From Flavobacteriaceae bacterium (lineage in GTDB: Bacteria > Bacteroidota > Bacteroidia > Flavobacteriales > Flavobacteriaceae), in the NCBI GenBank assembly GCA_947443815.1, contig CANEXR010000143.1, forward strand, positions 1 through 7,304: a stretch of 7,304 nt of DNA. Direction: 5' to 3'. Each line of letters begins with the position of its first letter. The first letter of the stretch is position 1. Positions 1 through 6,521 of the stretch are shown in pieces. Made by a program: the position numbers and the translations under genes. A model generated the notes under the pieces. It saw only the letters and a program-made list of their open reading frames with translations. It did not search any database and was not told the origin of the DNA.

Positions 1-1
1 C

Positions 2-1147
2 GAAACAAATCATTCAAAAATTTCAATTATACCAATGCCTGTTATTGCTGCAAACCCAACTACCGGAATGATTTTTGGGGTTGCACCTGGTGTTTCATGG
101 TATAATGGTGATCCTAAGAATACCAGTATGACTAATTTTTTAGCAACATTACTATATACCTCAAATAAACAATTATTTATTCAAATGCGAGGAAGTGTTT
201 TTTTTAGTGAAGACAAATGGATTTCTACAACAGATTTGAGATACAACTTAAATAGTCAGCCTACTTATGGTTTAAGCACCAAAAAGCAAAGTGCTAATAA
301 TACCGAAGTTGAAGCTGGAAATAAAGTTTCTGATGATTTATTTGATGGGCCTCCGTTAAGTGAAATGATGGAATTTGATCATTTTAGATTTTATCAAACT
401 GTTTTGAAAAGACACCACCAATCAAGGTTTTTTTATGGATTGGGATATCATTTAGACATTATGTCAAACATAGATGATCATCAACTTGATTTAAGTTCAA
501 GTGAGCAAGTAATCACAAATCATTATAATTATCAAACAATCAAAAACTTACCTTTGGATGGTTACACTCAATCTGGTATCTCTTTAAATTTATTATACGA
601 CAGCAGAGATAATGTAGCTAATCCATACAAAGGGAGGTATGCATTTGCTTCTTATAAAATAAATCCAGAGTTCCTTGGAAGTACCGCAAATTCCAGTTCA
701 TTATGGTTAGAATATCGCGATTATGTGAGTTTAGACAAATCAAGACCGAGAAATTTAATTGCATTTTGGGCATTTGGAAATTTTGTTACTGGAGGAAAAG
801 TACCGTACATGTTCTTACCCGCAGTGGGTTGGGATATGTTTGGGAGATCTGCTAGACCTTATACCCAAGGAAGATTTAGAGGAGAAGACTTGATATATGC
901 AGAGACAGAATGGAGATTTCCATTGCAAAAAGAAAAAGATAAATTTGGTGGTGTCTTATTCATGAATGCAACATCTGCAAGTAGTAGAACACAAAATATA
1001 AATGTATTAAGCTATTATGATGTTGGATATGGACTTGGATTTCGATATATGATTAGTGCTAAAAATAGAATTAACATCTGTTTAGATTATGGTTTTGGCG
1101 AAAATGGAGCTTCAGGTGTTTTCTTGAATTTAAATGAAATGTTCTAA
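2..1147 (+). CDS. BamA/TamA-family (Omp85-type, POTRA-less) outer-membrane beta-barrel protein, 5'-truncated by window edge
   Basis: This is the C-terminal part of an outer-membrane beta-barrel protein of the bacterial surface antigen (Omp85 barrel) type. The first ATG is at 35, but the frame is open back to base 2 and reads KISIIPMPVIAANPTTG across that ATG. That is the conserved N-terminal part of the family, so the true start and signal peptide lie outside the window. Numbering from the ATG, seen features are the SQPTYGL segment (74-80), the YDSRDNVANPYKG strand-turn (188-200), and RFRGED (280-285) followed by alternating YAETEWRFPL, which corresponds to the conserved loop-6 RGF/RGY motif of Omp85 proteins. 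The C-terminus ends in aromatic Phe, as expected of a barrel insertion signal. No POTRA domain is visible, and too little is likely to be missing to hold one (inference). Its substrate or client is unknown. It probably shares a transcript with the amidohydrolase gene 38 bp downstream. Confidence 0.85.
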   Translation, partial: ETNHSKISIIPMPVIAANPTTGMIFGVAPGVSWYNGDPKNTSMTNFLATLLYTSNKQLFIQMRGSVFFSEDKWISTTDLRYNLNSQPTYGLSTKKQSANNTEVEAGNKVSDDLFDGPPLSEMMEFDHFRFYQTVLKRHHQSRFFYGLGYHLDIMSNIDDHQLDLSSSEQVITNHYNYQTIKNLPLDGYTQSGISLNLLYDSRDNVANPYKGRYAFASYKINPEFLGSTANSSSLWLEYRDYVSLDKSRPRNLIAFWAFGNFVTGGKVPYMFLPAVGWDMFGRSARPYTQGRFRGEDLIYAETEWRFPLQKEKDKFGGVLFMNATSASSRTQNINVLSYYDVGYGLGFRYMISAKNRINICLDYGFGENGASGVFLNLNEMF

Positions 1148-1185
1148 AAAAAAGACTTTAATAATAATCCAAAAATAACCTATTT

Positions 1186-2505
1186 ATGAAAAAGTTAAAA
1201 ATTAGTATTGCGTTTGTTTTTGTGTCAACTATCATAATGGCACAATCAGGAGTTACTATCACAAAAATTAAAGAACTTTCTAATAGTGACTCAAAAAGAT
1301 TAGAAACTACTTTTAAAGACATACACCAGAACCCTGAATTACCTTTTATGGAAATTCGAACTGCAGCTATTGTTGCCAAAGAACTTAAATCGCTTGGTTT
1401 TACTGTAATGACTGAAATAGGAAAAACGGGAGTTGTAGGGATCCTAAAAAATGGTGAAGGACCAATTGTAATGTACCGAGCAGATATGGACTGTAATTCT
1501 GTAAAAGAAACAACCGGACTTCCATATGCAAGCAACAATATTGTCAAAAATGCTGATGGTATTGATGTACCTGTAATGCATGCTTGTGGTCATGACGTCC
1601 ATGTAACTTGGATGCTTGGTATTGCAAAAAATATGATTGCTCTAAAAAAAGACTGGAAGGGTACTTTGATAATGGTTGGCCAACCTGCGGAGGAAATAGG
1701 AGAAGGAGCTGATGCCATGGCTGCTGAAATGTATAAAAAAGGAGTGCCTGTTCCCAATTATCTATTAGGGATGCATACTGCACCAGTAGCGGTAGGTATG
1801 TATCTTAACATGTCAGGAGATAGAATGGCTGGGGCCGATCAATTAGACGTTACTTTCAACGGTATTGGAGGTCATGGCTCTACTCCACAAGAAGCCAAAG
1901 ACCCAATTGTGATGGCAGCAAATGCAATTTTACAATATCAAACAATTATTAGTCGTAATATTGATCCACAAAGAGCAACCGTTTTGACAGTAGGAGCAAT
2001 ATCTGCAGGAATAGACAACAATGTAATTCCTAGTGCTGCAACATTAAAATTAAATCTTAGATGGTTTTCAGATAAAGACCGTACTATATTATTAGATGGA
2101 ATTAAGCGCATCAACGAAGGTATTGCAGTATCTAATGGATTACCAAAAGAACTTTATCCAACTATAAATATGAAACAATATGTAACACCATTAAAAAATG
2201 ATAAAGATTTAGTAGATCGTATTAATCCTGTCTTAGAGAAAGTTGCAGGCCCTGGTAAAAACCTACAATTCCCACCTGTAATGGGTTCAGAAGATTTTCC
2301 TCTTTTAGTAAAAGATTATCCAAAAGTGGCTTATGATTATTTTCTTGTTGGAATTGCAAACCAAGAAGTTTTTCAAAAAGCAAACAAAGAAGGCAAGTTT
2401 TTTCCGTTTTTTAATCACAATGGAGATTTTAAAGTAGACCTCTCAGCAATTCCTTTTGGTGTTACAATGGGGACTGCAGCTTTAGTTGAAGCCTTTAAAA
2501 AATAA
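1186..2505 (+). CDS. Exported M20D-family metallo-amidohydrolase / peptidase (N-acyl amino acid amidohydrolase type)
   Basis: A 439-residue zinc-type amidohydrolase of peptidase family M20D (relatives include hippurate hydrolases and IAA-amino acid hydrolases), expected to release amino acids from N-acyl or small amide conjugates. Residues 1-19 form a Sec signal peptide (KKLK, hydrophobic core, then IMA before Gln20), so the enzyme is probably periplasmic. Motifs in order: HQNPEL (47-52), YRADMD (97-102), HACGHD (132-137) with metal ligands Cys134 and His136, PAEE (167-170) with the catalytic and metal-binding Glu pair, GMHTAP (195-200) with His197, the dimerisation-domain GGHGSTP (228-234), MGSEDF (366-371), and a late FNHNGDF (409-415) whose His411 is the likely last ligand. 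All expected ligands are present, so it looks active. No Shine-Dalgarno is seen, but the signal peptide supports this start. The gap to the upstream barrel gene is short and has no clear promoter or terminator. The natural substrate cannot be read from the sequence. Confidence 0.92.
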   Translation: MKKLKISIAFVFVSTIIMAQSGVTITKIKELSNSDSKRLETTFKDIHQNPELPFMEIRTAAIVAKELKSLGFTVMTEIGKTGVVGILKNGEGPIVMYRADMDCNSVKETTGLPYASNNIVKNADGIDVPVMHACGHDVHVTWMLGIAKNMIALKKDWKGTLIMVGQPAEEIGEGADAMAAEMYKKGVPVPNYLLGMHTAPVAVGMYLNMSGDRMAGADQLDVTFNGIGGHGSTPQEAKDPIVMAANAILQYQTIISRNIDPQRATVLTVGAISAGIDNNVIPSAATLKLNLRWFSDKDRTILLDGIKRINEGIAVSNGLPKELYPTINMKQYVTPLKNDKDLVDRINPVLEKVAGPGKNLQFPPVMGSEDFPLLVKDYPKVAYDYFLVGIANQEVFQKANKEGKFFPFFNHNGDFKVDLSAIPFGVTMGTAALVEAFKK

Positions 2506-2520
2506 AACAACAAATCATAT

Positions 2521-2581
2521 AAATAACAGCATCCGTTAACTTTACTCCTTCCTACAAAGTAAAGAACTGATGCTGTTATTT
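2521..2581 (+). terminator. Long hairpin after the amidohydrolase gene, probable transcription terminator
   Basis: Fifteen bases after the amidohydrolase stop, AAATAACAGCATC (2521-2533) pairs perfectly with GATGCTGTTATTT (2569-2581). After a C/T mismatch, GTT (2535-2537) pairs with AAC (2565-2567). After a two-A bulge, CTTTACT (2540-2546) pairs with AGTAAAG (2558-2564), leaving an 11-base loop. The lower arm ends in T-rich sequence (TTATTTAATTTT) that could serve as a weak U-tract. It is longer and less GC-rich than a typical intrinsic terminator, so a role in mRNA 3'-end protection is also possible. Confidence 0.7.
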
Positions 2582-2587
2582 AATTTT

Positions 2588-2944
2588 AAAAATATTTAAA
2601 AAAATTATAAATGATTTTTTTGTTAGAGAAATACCTAATGATGGCTTAAAACAAATGACTGAATTATTAAAATGACACCCTATTTTCAAACCCTTTTTAA
2701 TGTCCAAAAAAGAAAATTTAAACAAAAAAAATGTTTCATTAAAAAAATACTCATTACAATCTTAATATAGGCTTACTTTTAATCAAAATATTTCACTTTT
2801 CAAGAGCTTTGATTATCCATTCAACCGCAAAAAAAAATTCATTAATCTTATCCTATACAAGCTACAAAAACAAATTTTTTAAGACCTAAAATAACCTTAA
2901 ATTGGGAATTTACTTATGGGAGCTATTATAAATACGGGAATTAT
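2588..2944. other. AT-rich intergenic stretch with no supported gene
   Basis: Between the amidohydrolase hairpin and the DUF349 promoter candidate the sequence is extremely AT-rich with many A and T runs. Only tiny ATG frames occur (for example 2611-2649, 12 codons, and 2672-2770, 32 codons), with low-complexity Lys/Ile/Phe content and no recognisable motif. An 8-bp inverted repeat (TAATCAAA at 2780-2787, TTTGATTA at 2808-2815) has a 20-base loop and may be chance. No tRNA, mobile-element end or riboswitch was recognised. Confidence 0.6.
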
Positions 2945-2975
2945 TTTGTAAATTGGCCGTCCTTTAGTACCTTTC
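2945..2975 (+). promoter_or_regulatory. Candidate Bacteroidota-type promoter for the DUF349 gene
   Basis: TTTG at 2945-2948 is followed after 19 bp by TACCTTTC at 2968-2975. This matches the Bacteroidota sigma-70 pattern (TTTG at -33, TAnnTTTG at -7) except for the last base of the -7 element. The predicted start of transcription near 2979-2983 gives a leader of about 30 bases before the ATG at 3013. The position and spacing are the main support, and the motif is degenerate enough that chance is possible. Confidence 0.45.
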
Positions 2976-3012
2976 GCATTCGATAAAAATAGAAACCTTA
3001 CACATTGAAAAA

Positions 3013-5007
3013 ATGTTAGAAGAAAAGAATGATAACCTGCCAATGGCAGATGGAAATTTAGTAAATGATTCTATAGAATCAACTCCATCCGAAACTGAGA
3101 TTTCGGAAAATACTCTATTGGTGGAAACGGAAAATAGCCAAAATGATATCGAAATTGTAGAAGATCATAGCAGTACTTCTGACGAAAACGAAAATCAAAC
3201 CGTTATTGATTCTATTGCAGAAACAAATGCCGAAGAAAGTGAAGACGAAACGCTTAAAGAACGTCATAATATCCCAATGCAGGACTATGATGCTTTATCA
3301 TTAGAAACATTAGTAGATGAGTTGAAAAATTTAGTTACCAATGAAAAAGTGATGTCTGTAAAAGACCATATAGAAGAGATTAGGAAAGCCTTTTTAGCCA
3401 AATATAACCATCTTATTGAAGAGAAAAAGGAAGAATATCTTGTTGAAAACCCAGATACTACTGAAGAATTTCAATACCATTCCCCTTTAAAAACAAAATT
3501 TGATCAATTTTATTCCCAATTTAAGGATACTAGAAATACTCATTTTAAAAGTCTACAAACCAATCTAAAATCAAATTTAGAGAATAGATTAGCGATTGTT
3601 GAAGAATTAAAAGAATTGATTAATCCTCAGGCAAACATTAAAGATACTTTAAAACATTTTAATGATTTAAGAGAACGATGGAAAAACGCGGGTCCAATTC
3701 CAAAAGACAAATACAATCATGTATGGAATAATTTTCATTTTCATGTGGAAAATTTTTATGATTACTTGCACTTAGACCGCGAAGCAAGAGATTTAGATTT
3801 TAAACATAACTTAGAACAAAAACAAAAAATTATTTCGCGTGTCGAAGTATTAGTAAATGAAGTTGATATAAATAAAGCTTTCCGTGAATTACAAGATTTA
3901 CATCGTATTTGGAAAGAAGATATCGGACCGGTTTCTAGAGAACATCGCGATGAGATTTGGAATAAATTCAGTGATTTAACCAAGCAAATGCACGATAAAC
4001 GGGAAGTTTTGTTTGAAAATCTTAGAGGTACTGAACTTGAGAACTTAGAAAAGAAAAAACAAATTATTGCACAAATCGAAGTGTTAGCTACTGAAAAAGT
4101 AAATGCACATTCGCAATGGTTAACACAAATAGAAAAAGTCGAAGCGTTACGAACTGCCTTTTTCTCTGCTGGAAAAGTTCCATCAGAAGTAAATGAGGAA
4201 ACTTGGGCCTCGTTTAAAACTGCTGTTAGAAACTTCAATACTTTTAAAAATTCGTTTTATAAAGACATCAAAAAAGACCAAAACGATAATTTAAGCAAAA
4301 AAACAGCGTTAGTCGCCAAAGCAAAAGAACTACAAGAGAGTATTGATTTTGCTACCACTACTCCAATCATGAAACAAATTCAAGAGGAGTGGAAACAAAT
4401 TGGCCATGTACCAAGAAAATATTCGGATAAAATCTGGAAAGAATTCAAAGATGCCTGTAATCTTTATTTTGATAAATTAAAAGAGCAAAAAAATGAAGAG
4501 AATGGTGAAGAGGTAGCTGCTTTTGACAATAAAAAAGCCTATCTAGAAACCTTAAGAGAATTTCAATTAACTGGAGATCATAAGACCGATTTAGACGGTA
4601 TCAAATTGCATATCGAAACTTGGAAAAGTTTTGGTAAGGTGCCTTTTCCAAGAAGACATATTGAAGGCAAATTCAATAAAATTTTGGATGCTCTTTTTGA
4701 AAAATTAAGTCTGAGTAAAAAAGATACAGACATGATTCGTTTTTCAAACAGAATGGATCATCTTTCTGAAAGTAATGATAGTCGAAAATTAGACAACGAG
4801 AAAATCTTTTTAATGCGTAAAATTGAAGAGGTACAAAATGAAATTTTCCAATTGGAAAACAACATTCAATTTTTTACCAATACCAGAAATGCAAAAAAAG
4901 AAAATTCAATTGTTTTAGAAGTTCGCAAAAATATTGCGATTCACAAAGAGAGTTTAGATGTTTGGAAAGAAAAACTAAAGCAATTAAGAAATTTAAAACA
5001 AGAATAA
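3013..5007 (+). CDS. DUF349 repeat protein, 664 residues, function unknown
   Basis: A large, mostly helical, probably cytoplasmic protein with no signal peptide or membrane segment. Residues 1-80 are acidic and low-complexity (25 Asp/Glu against one Lys). Five DUF349 units follow, each recognisable by W-x6/7-P/S-x7-W. They are anchored at W223/GPIP/W238, W300/GPVS/W316, F383/GKVP/W398, W460/GHVP/W475 and W537/GKVP/F554, about 77-83 residues apart. Residues 155-200 resemble the second half of a further decayed unit, with F163 where the second Trp would be. The end (about 592-664) is charged and heptad-like, probably a coiled coil. DUF349 proteins of this size are common in Bacteroidota, but I know of no established function; a scaffold or nucleic-acid-associated role would be guesswork. 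The gene appears monocistronic, with its own candidate promoter and a strong terminator at 5031-5066. The ATG at 3013 has no Shine-Dalgarno, as usual here. Confidence 0.88.
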   Translation: MLEEKNDNLPMADGNLVNDSIESTPSETEISENTLLVETENSQNDIEIVEDHSSTSDENENQTVIDSIAETNAEESEDETLKERHNIPMQDYDALSLETLVDELKNLVTNEKVMSVKDHIEEIRKAFLAKYNHLIEEKKEEYLVENPDTTEEFQYHSPLKTKFDQFYSQFKDTRNTHFKSLQTNLKSNLENRLAIVEELKELINPQANIKDTLKHFNDLRERWKNAGPIPKDKYNHVWNNFHFHVENFYDYLHLDREARDLDFKHNLEQKQKIISRVEVLVNEVDINKAFRELQDLHRIWKEDIGPVSREHRDEIWNKFSDLTKQMHDKREVLFENLRGTELENLEKKKQIIAQIEVLATEKVNAHSQWLTQIEKVEALRTAFFSAGKVPSEVNEETWASFKTAVRNFNTFKNSFYKDIKKDQNDNLSKKTALVAKAKELQESIDFATTTPIMKQIQEEWKQIGHVPRKYSDKIWKEFKDACNLYFDKLKEQKNEENGEEVAAFDNKKAYLETLREFQLTGDHKTDLDGIKLHIETWKSFGKVPFPRRHIEGKFNKILDALFEKLSLSKKDTDMIRFSNRMDHLSESNDSRKLDNEKIFLMRKIEEVQNEIFQLENNIQFFTNTRNAKKENSIVLEVRKNIAIHKESLDVWKEKLKQLRNLKQE

Positions 5008-5030
5008 TTTTCGATACAAAAAAGACGGAG

Positions 5031-5066
5031 AAACCGTTACCTATATTTTAGGTAGCGGTTTTTTTT
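5031..5066 (+). terminator. Intrinsic terminator of the DUF349 gene
   Basis: AAACCGTTACCTA (5031-5043) pairs with TAGGTAGCGGTTT (5049-5061), 13 pairs including one G-U, around a 5-base loop. An uninterrupted run of eight T follows the GC part (5059-5066). It begins 23 bases after the stop codon and separates the DUF349 gene from the hemN regulatory region only 18 bases further on. Confidence 0.9.
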
Positions 5067-5084
5067 ATAAAAAAAATAATAGCC

Positions 5085-5096
5085 TGATAATTATCA
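5085..5096. promoter_or_regulatory. Fnr/Crp-type operator upstream of hemN
   Basis: TGATAATTATCA is a perfect 12-bp palindrome. It contains both core half-sites of the Crp/Fnr-family consensus TTGAT-N4-ATCAA and lacks only the outermost T and A. Its centre (5090.5) lies about 40-42 bp upstream of the transcription start predicted from the TAnnTTTG element at 5120-5127, the classic position for a class II activator. hemN is a typical Fnr target in other bacteria. Regulator identity and activation are inference, since no regulator gene is in the window. Confidence 0.65.
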
Positions 5097-5127
5097 TTTT
5101 AATATTTAGAAAGTCATGTTACTTTTG
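5097..5127 (+). promoter_or_regulatory. Candidate hemN promoter (TAnnTTTG type)
   Basis: TACTTTTG at 5120-5127 matches the Bacteroidota -7 consensus TAnnTTTG at every fixed position. The -33 position, 19 bp upstream (5097-5100), reads TTTT rather than TTTG. A strong -7 with a weak -33 directly abutting an Fnr-type palindrome fits an activator-dependent promoter. The predicted start near 5131-5133 leaves a leader of only about 15-17 bases before the ATG at 5148. Confidence 0.6.
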
Positions 5128-5147
5128 GATATTAAAATGATTTTACC

Positions 5148-6512
5148 ATGAAAAACACGCTACTTCAGAAATACAATGTTCCTGGTCCAAGATATACAAG
5201 CTACCCAACGGTGCCTTATTGGAATCCATCTGCCTTTTCTTATGCAATTTGGATTGAAACCTTAAAAAAAACATTTGCAAAAAGTAATCATTCAGAAGGA
5301 ATTAGCCTTTATATCCATCTTCCTTTTTGCGAAAGCATTTGCACATTTTGTGGTTGTTACAAACGCATAACCAAAAATCATGCTGTAGAAAATCCTTATA
5401 TAGAAGCGCTATTAAAGGAATGGAAACTATATTGCACCATTCTTGGTGAACGACCAAATATCAAAGAAATTCATTTAGGTGGGGGAACTCCAACTTTTTT
5501 TTCTATTAAAAATTTAGAAGATTTAATCAATGGCATTTTTTCACATGCTAATAAAGCCGCAGATTACGAATTTAGTTTTGAAGGACATCCTAATAATACA
5601 ACGTATGCGCATTTACAAAAACTCTATAGCTTAGGTTTTAGAAGAGTTAGTTTTGGTGTTCAAGATTATTCCCCAAAAGTTCAAAAAGCAATTCATCGAG
5701 AACAATCTTTTCATAATGTGGCCAAAGTAACTTTTTGGGCAAGAGAAATTGGGTATACTTCTATTGGTCATGACTTGATTTTTGGATTACCTTTTCAAGA
5801 TATGGATGCTATAATTGATACAATCGAAAAAACAAAATCGTTACAACCCGACCGATTGGCTTTTTATAGTTATGCGCATGTTCCTTGGATAAAAGGAAAT
5901 GGTCAGCGGGGATTTAATGATGAAGATATTCCAAAAGACAGTCAAAAAAGAATCTTGTATGAAACAGGCAAGTATCTTTTGTATGAAAATGGATATCATG
6001 AAATAGGCATGGATCATTTTGCTGTAAAAACAGATGCTTTGTTTACTGCGTTCGAAAATGGAACACTCCACCGAAATTTTATGGGCTATAGCGCCTCAAA
6101 AACTAAATTAATGATTGGTTTAGGAGTTTCTTCCATTAGTGATAGTTGGTATGGTTTTGCACAAAACATAAAAAACTTAGACGATTATTATCAGCTTTTG
6201 GAATGGGATAAATTACCCGTTTTTAAAGGTCATGAGCTAACCAAAGAAGATTTGATTGTTAGGCAACATATTTTAAATTTAATGTGCAAATTTGAAACTT
6301 CTTGGTCAGATCCTTCAAATTATTTTAAAGAAATCCCAGAAATAATACAACAATTACAAGAGATGAAAAAAGATGGCCTGCTTCATTTCAAAAATGATGG
6401 CATTCAGGTTACGGAATCAGGAAAACCTTTTGTACGCAACATTTGCATGGCTTTTGATTTACTTTTAAAACGCAAAACACCAGGAACAGCCTTGTTTTCG
6501 ATGACTGTTTAA
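5148..6512 (+). CDS. hemN: Oxygen-independent coproporphyrinogen III oxidase (radical SAM)
   Basis: HemN converts coproporphyrinogen III to protoporphyrinogen IX without oxygen, using S-adenosylmethionine and a [4Fe-4S] cluster in the cytoplasm. At 454 residues it is nearly the length of E. coli HemN. Seen motifs: the N-terminal YNVPGPRYTSYPTVPYW (9-25), YIHLPF (55-60) leading into C61-x3-C65-x2-C68-x-C70 (true HemN spacing, including the fourth Cys that HemW-type relatives lack), GGGTP (111-115), FEGHPNN (144-150), FGVQD (169-173), the HDLIFGLP strand (208-215), YAHVPW (242-247), GMDHFA (287-292), HRNFMGYS (308-315) and the C-terminal VRNICMAFD (429-437). The set is complete, so it should be functional. 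It has its own candidate promoter and an Fnr-type operator at 5085-5096. Downstream it converges on the TauE/SafE-like gene with a 9-bp gap. The ATG at 5137 is out of frame. Confidence 0.96.
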   Translation: MKNTLLQKYNVPGPRYTSYPTVPYWNPSAFSYAIWIETLKKTFAKSNHSEGISLYIHLPFCESICTFCGCYKRITKNHAVENPYIEALLKEWKLYCTILGERPNIKEIHLGGGTPTFFSIKNLEDLINGIFSHANKAADYEFSFEGHPNNTTYAHLQKLYSLGFRRVSFGVQDYSPKVQKAIHREQSFHNVAKVTFWAREIGYTSIGHDLIFGLPFQDMDAIIDTIEKTKSLQPDRLAFYSYAHVPWIKGNGQRGFNDEDIPKDSQKRILYETGKYLLYENGYHEIGMDHFAVKTDALFTAFENGTLHRNFMGYSASKTKLMIGLGVSSISDSWYGFAQNIKNLDDYYQLLEWDKLPVFKGHELTKEDLIVRQHILNLMCKFETSWSDPSNYFKEIPEIIQQLQEMKKDGLLHFKNDGIQVTESGKPFVRNICMAFDLLLKRKTPGTALFSMTV

Positions 6513-6521
6513 GTTACTAAA

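Noticed and set aside
1158..1547. 129-codon open frame on the minus strand
   Set aside because: It lies opposite the amidohydrolase gene, whose motifs are complete; the translation has no family character and is a shadow frame.
1544..1783. 79-codon open frame on the minus strand
   Set aside because: Antisense to the amidohydrolase metal-binding motifs, with no recognisable domain.
2672..2770. 32-codon frame in the intergenic region, basic with a hydrophobic end
   Set aside because: Very AT-rich, mostly Lys/Ile/Phe codons from A and T runs, no start signal or known motif; chance is the best explanation without comparative data.
2780..2815. Inverted repeat TAATCAAA / TTTGATTA as an Fnr-like operator or terminator
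   Set aside because: The arms are 20 bases apart, far from the 4-base spacing of Crp/Fnr sites, and the stem is too weak for a terminator.
3762..4238. 158-codon open frame on the minus strand, rich in Cys, Ser and Phe
   Set aside because: It is the complement of Glu/Lys-rich DUF349 repeats, which naturally yields Ser/Phe/Cys-rich antisense frames.
5841..6071. 76-codon open frame on the minus strand
   Set aside because: Antisense to conserved hemN sequence, with no motif or start signal.
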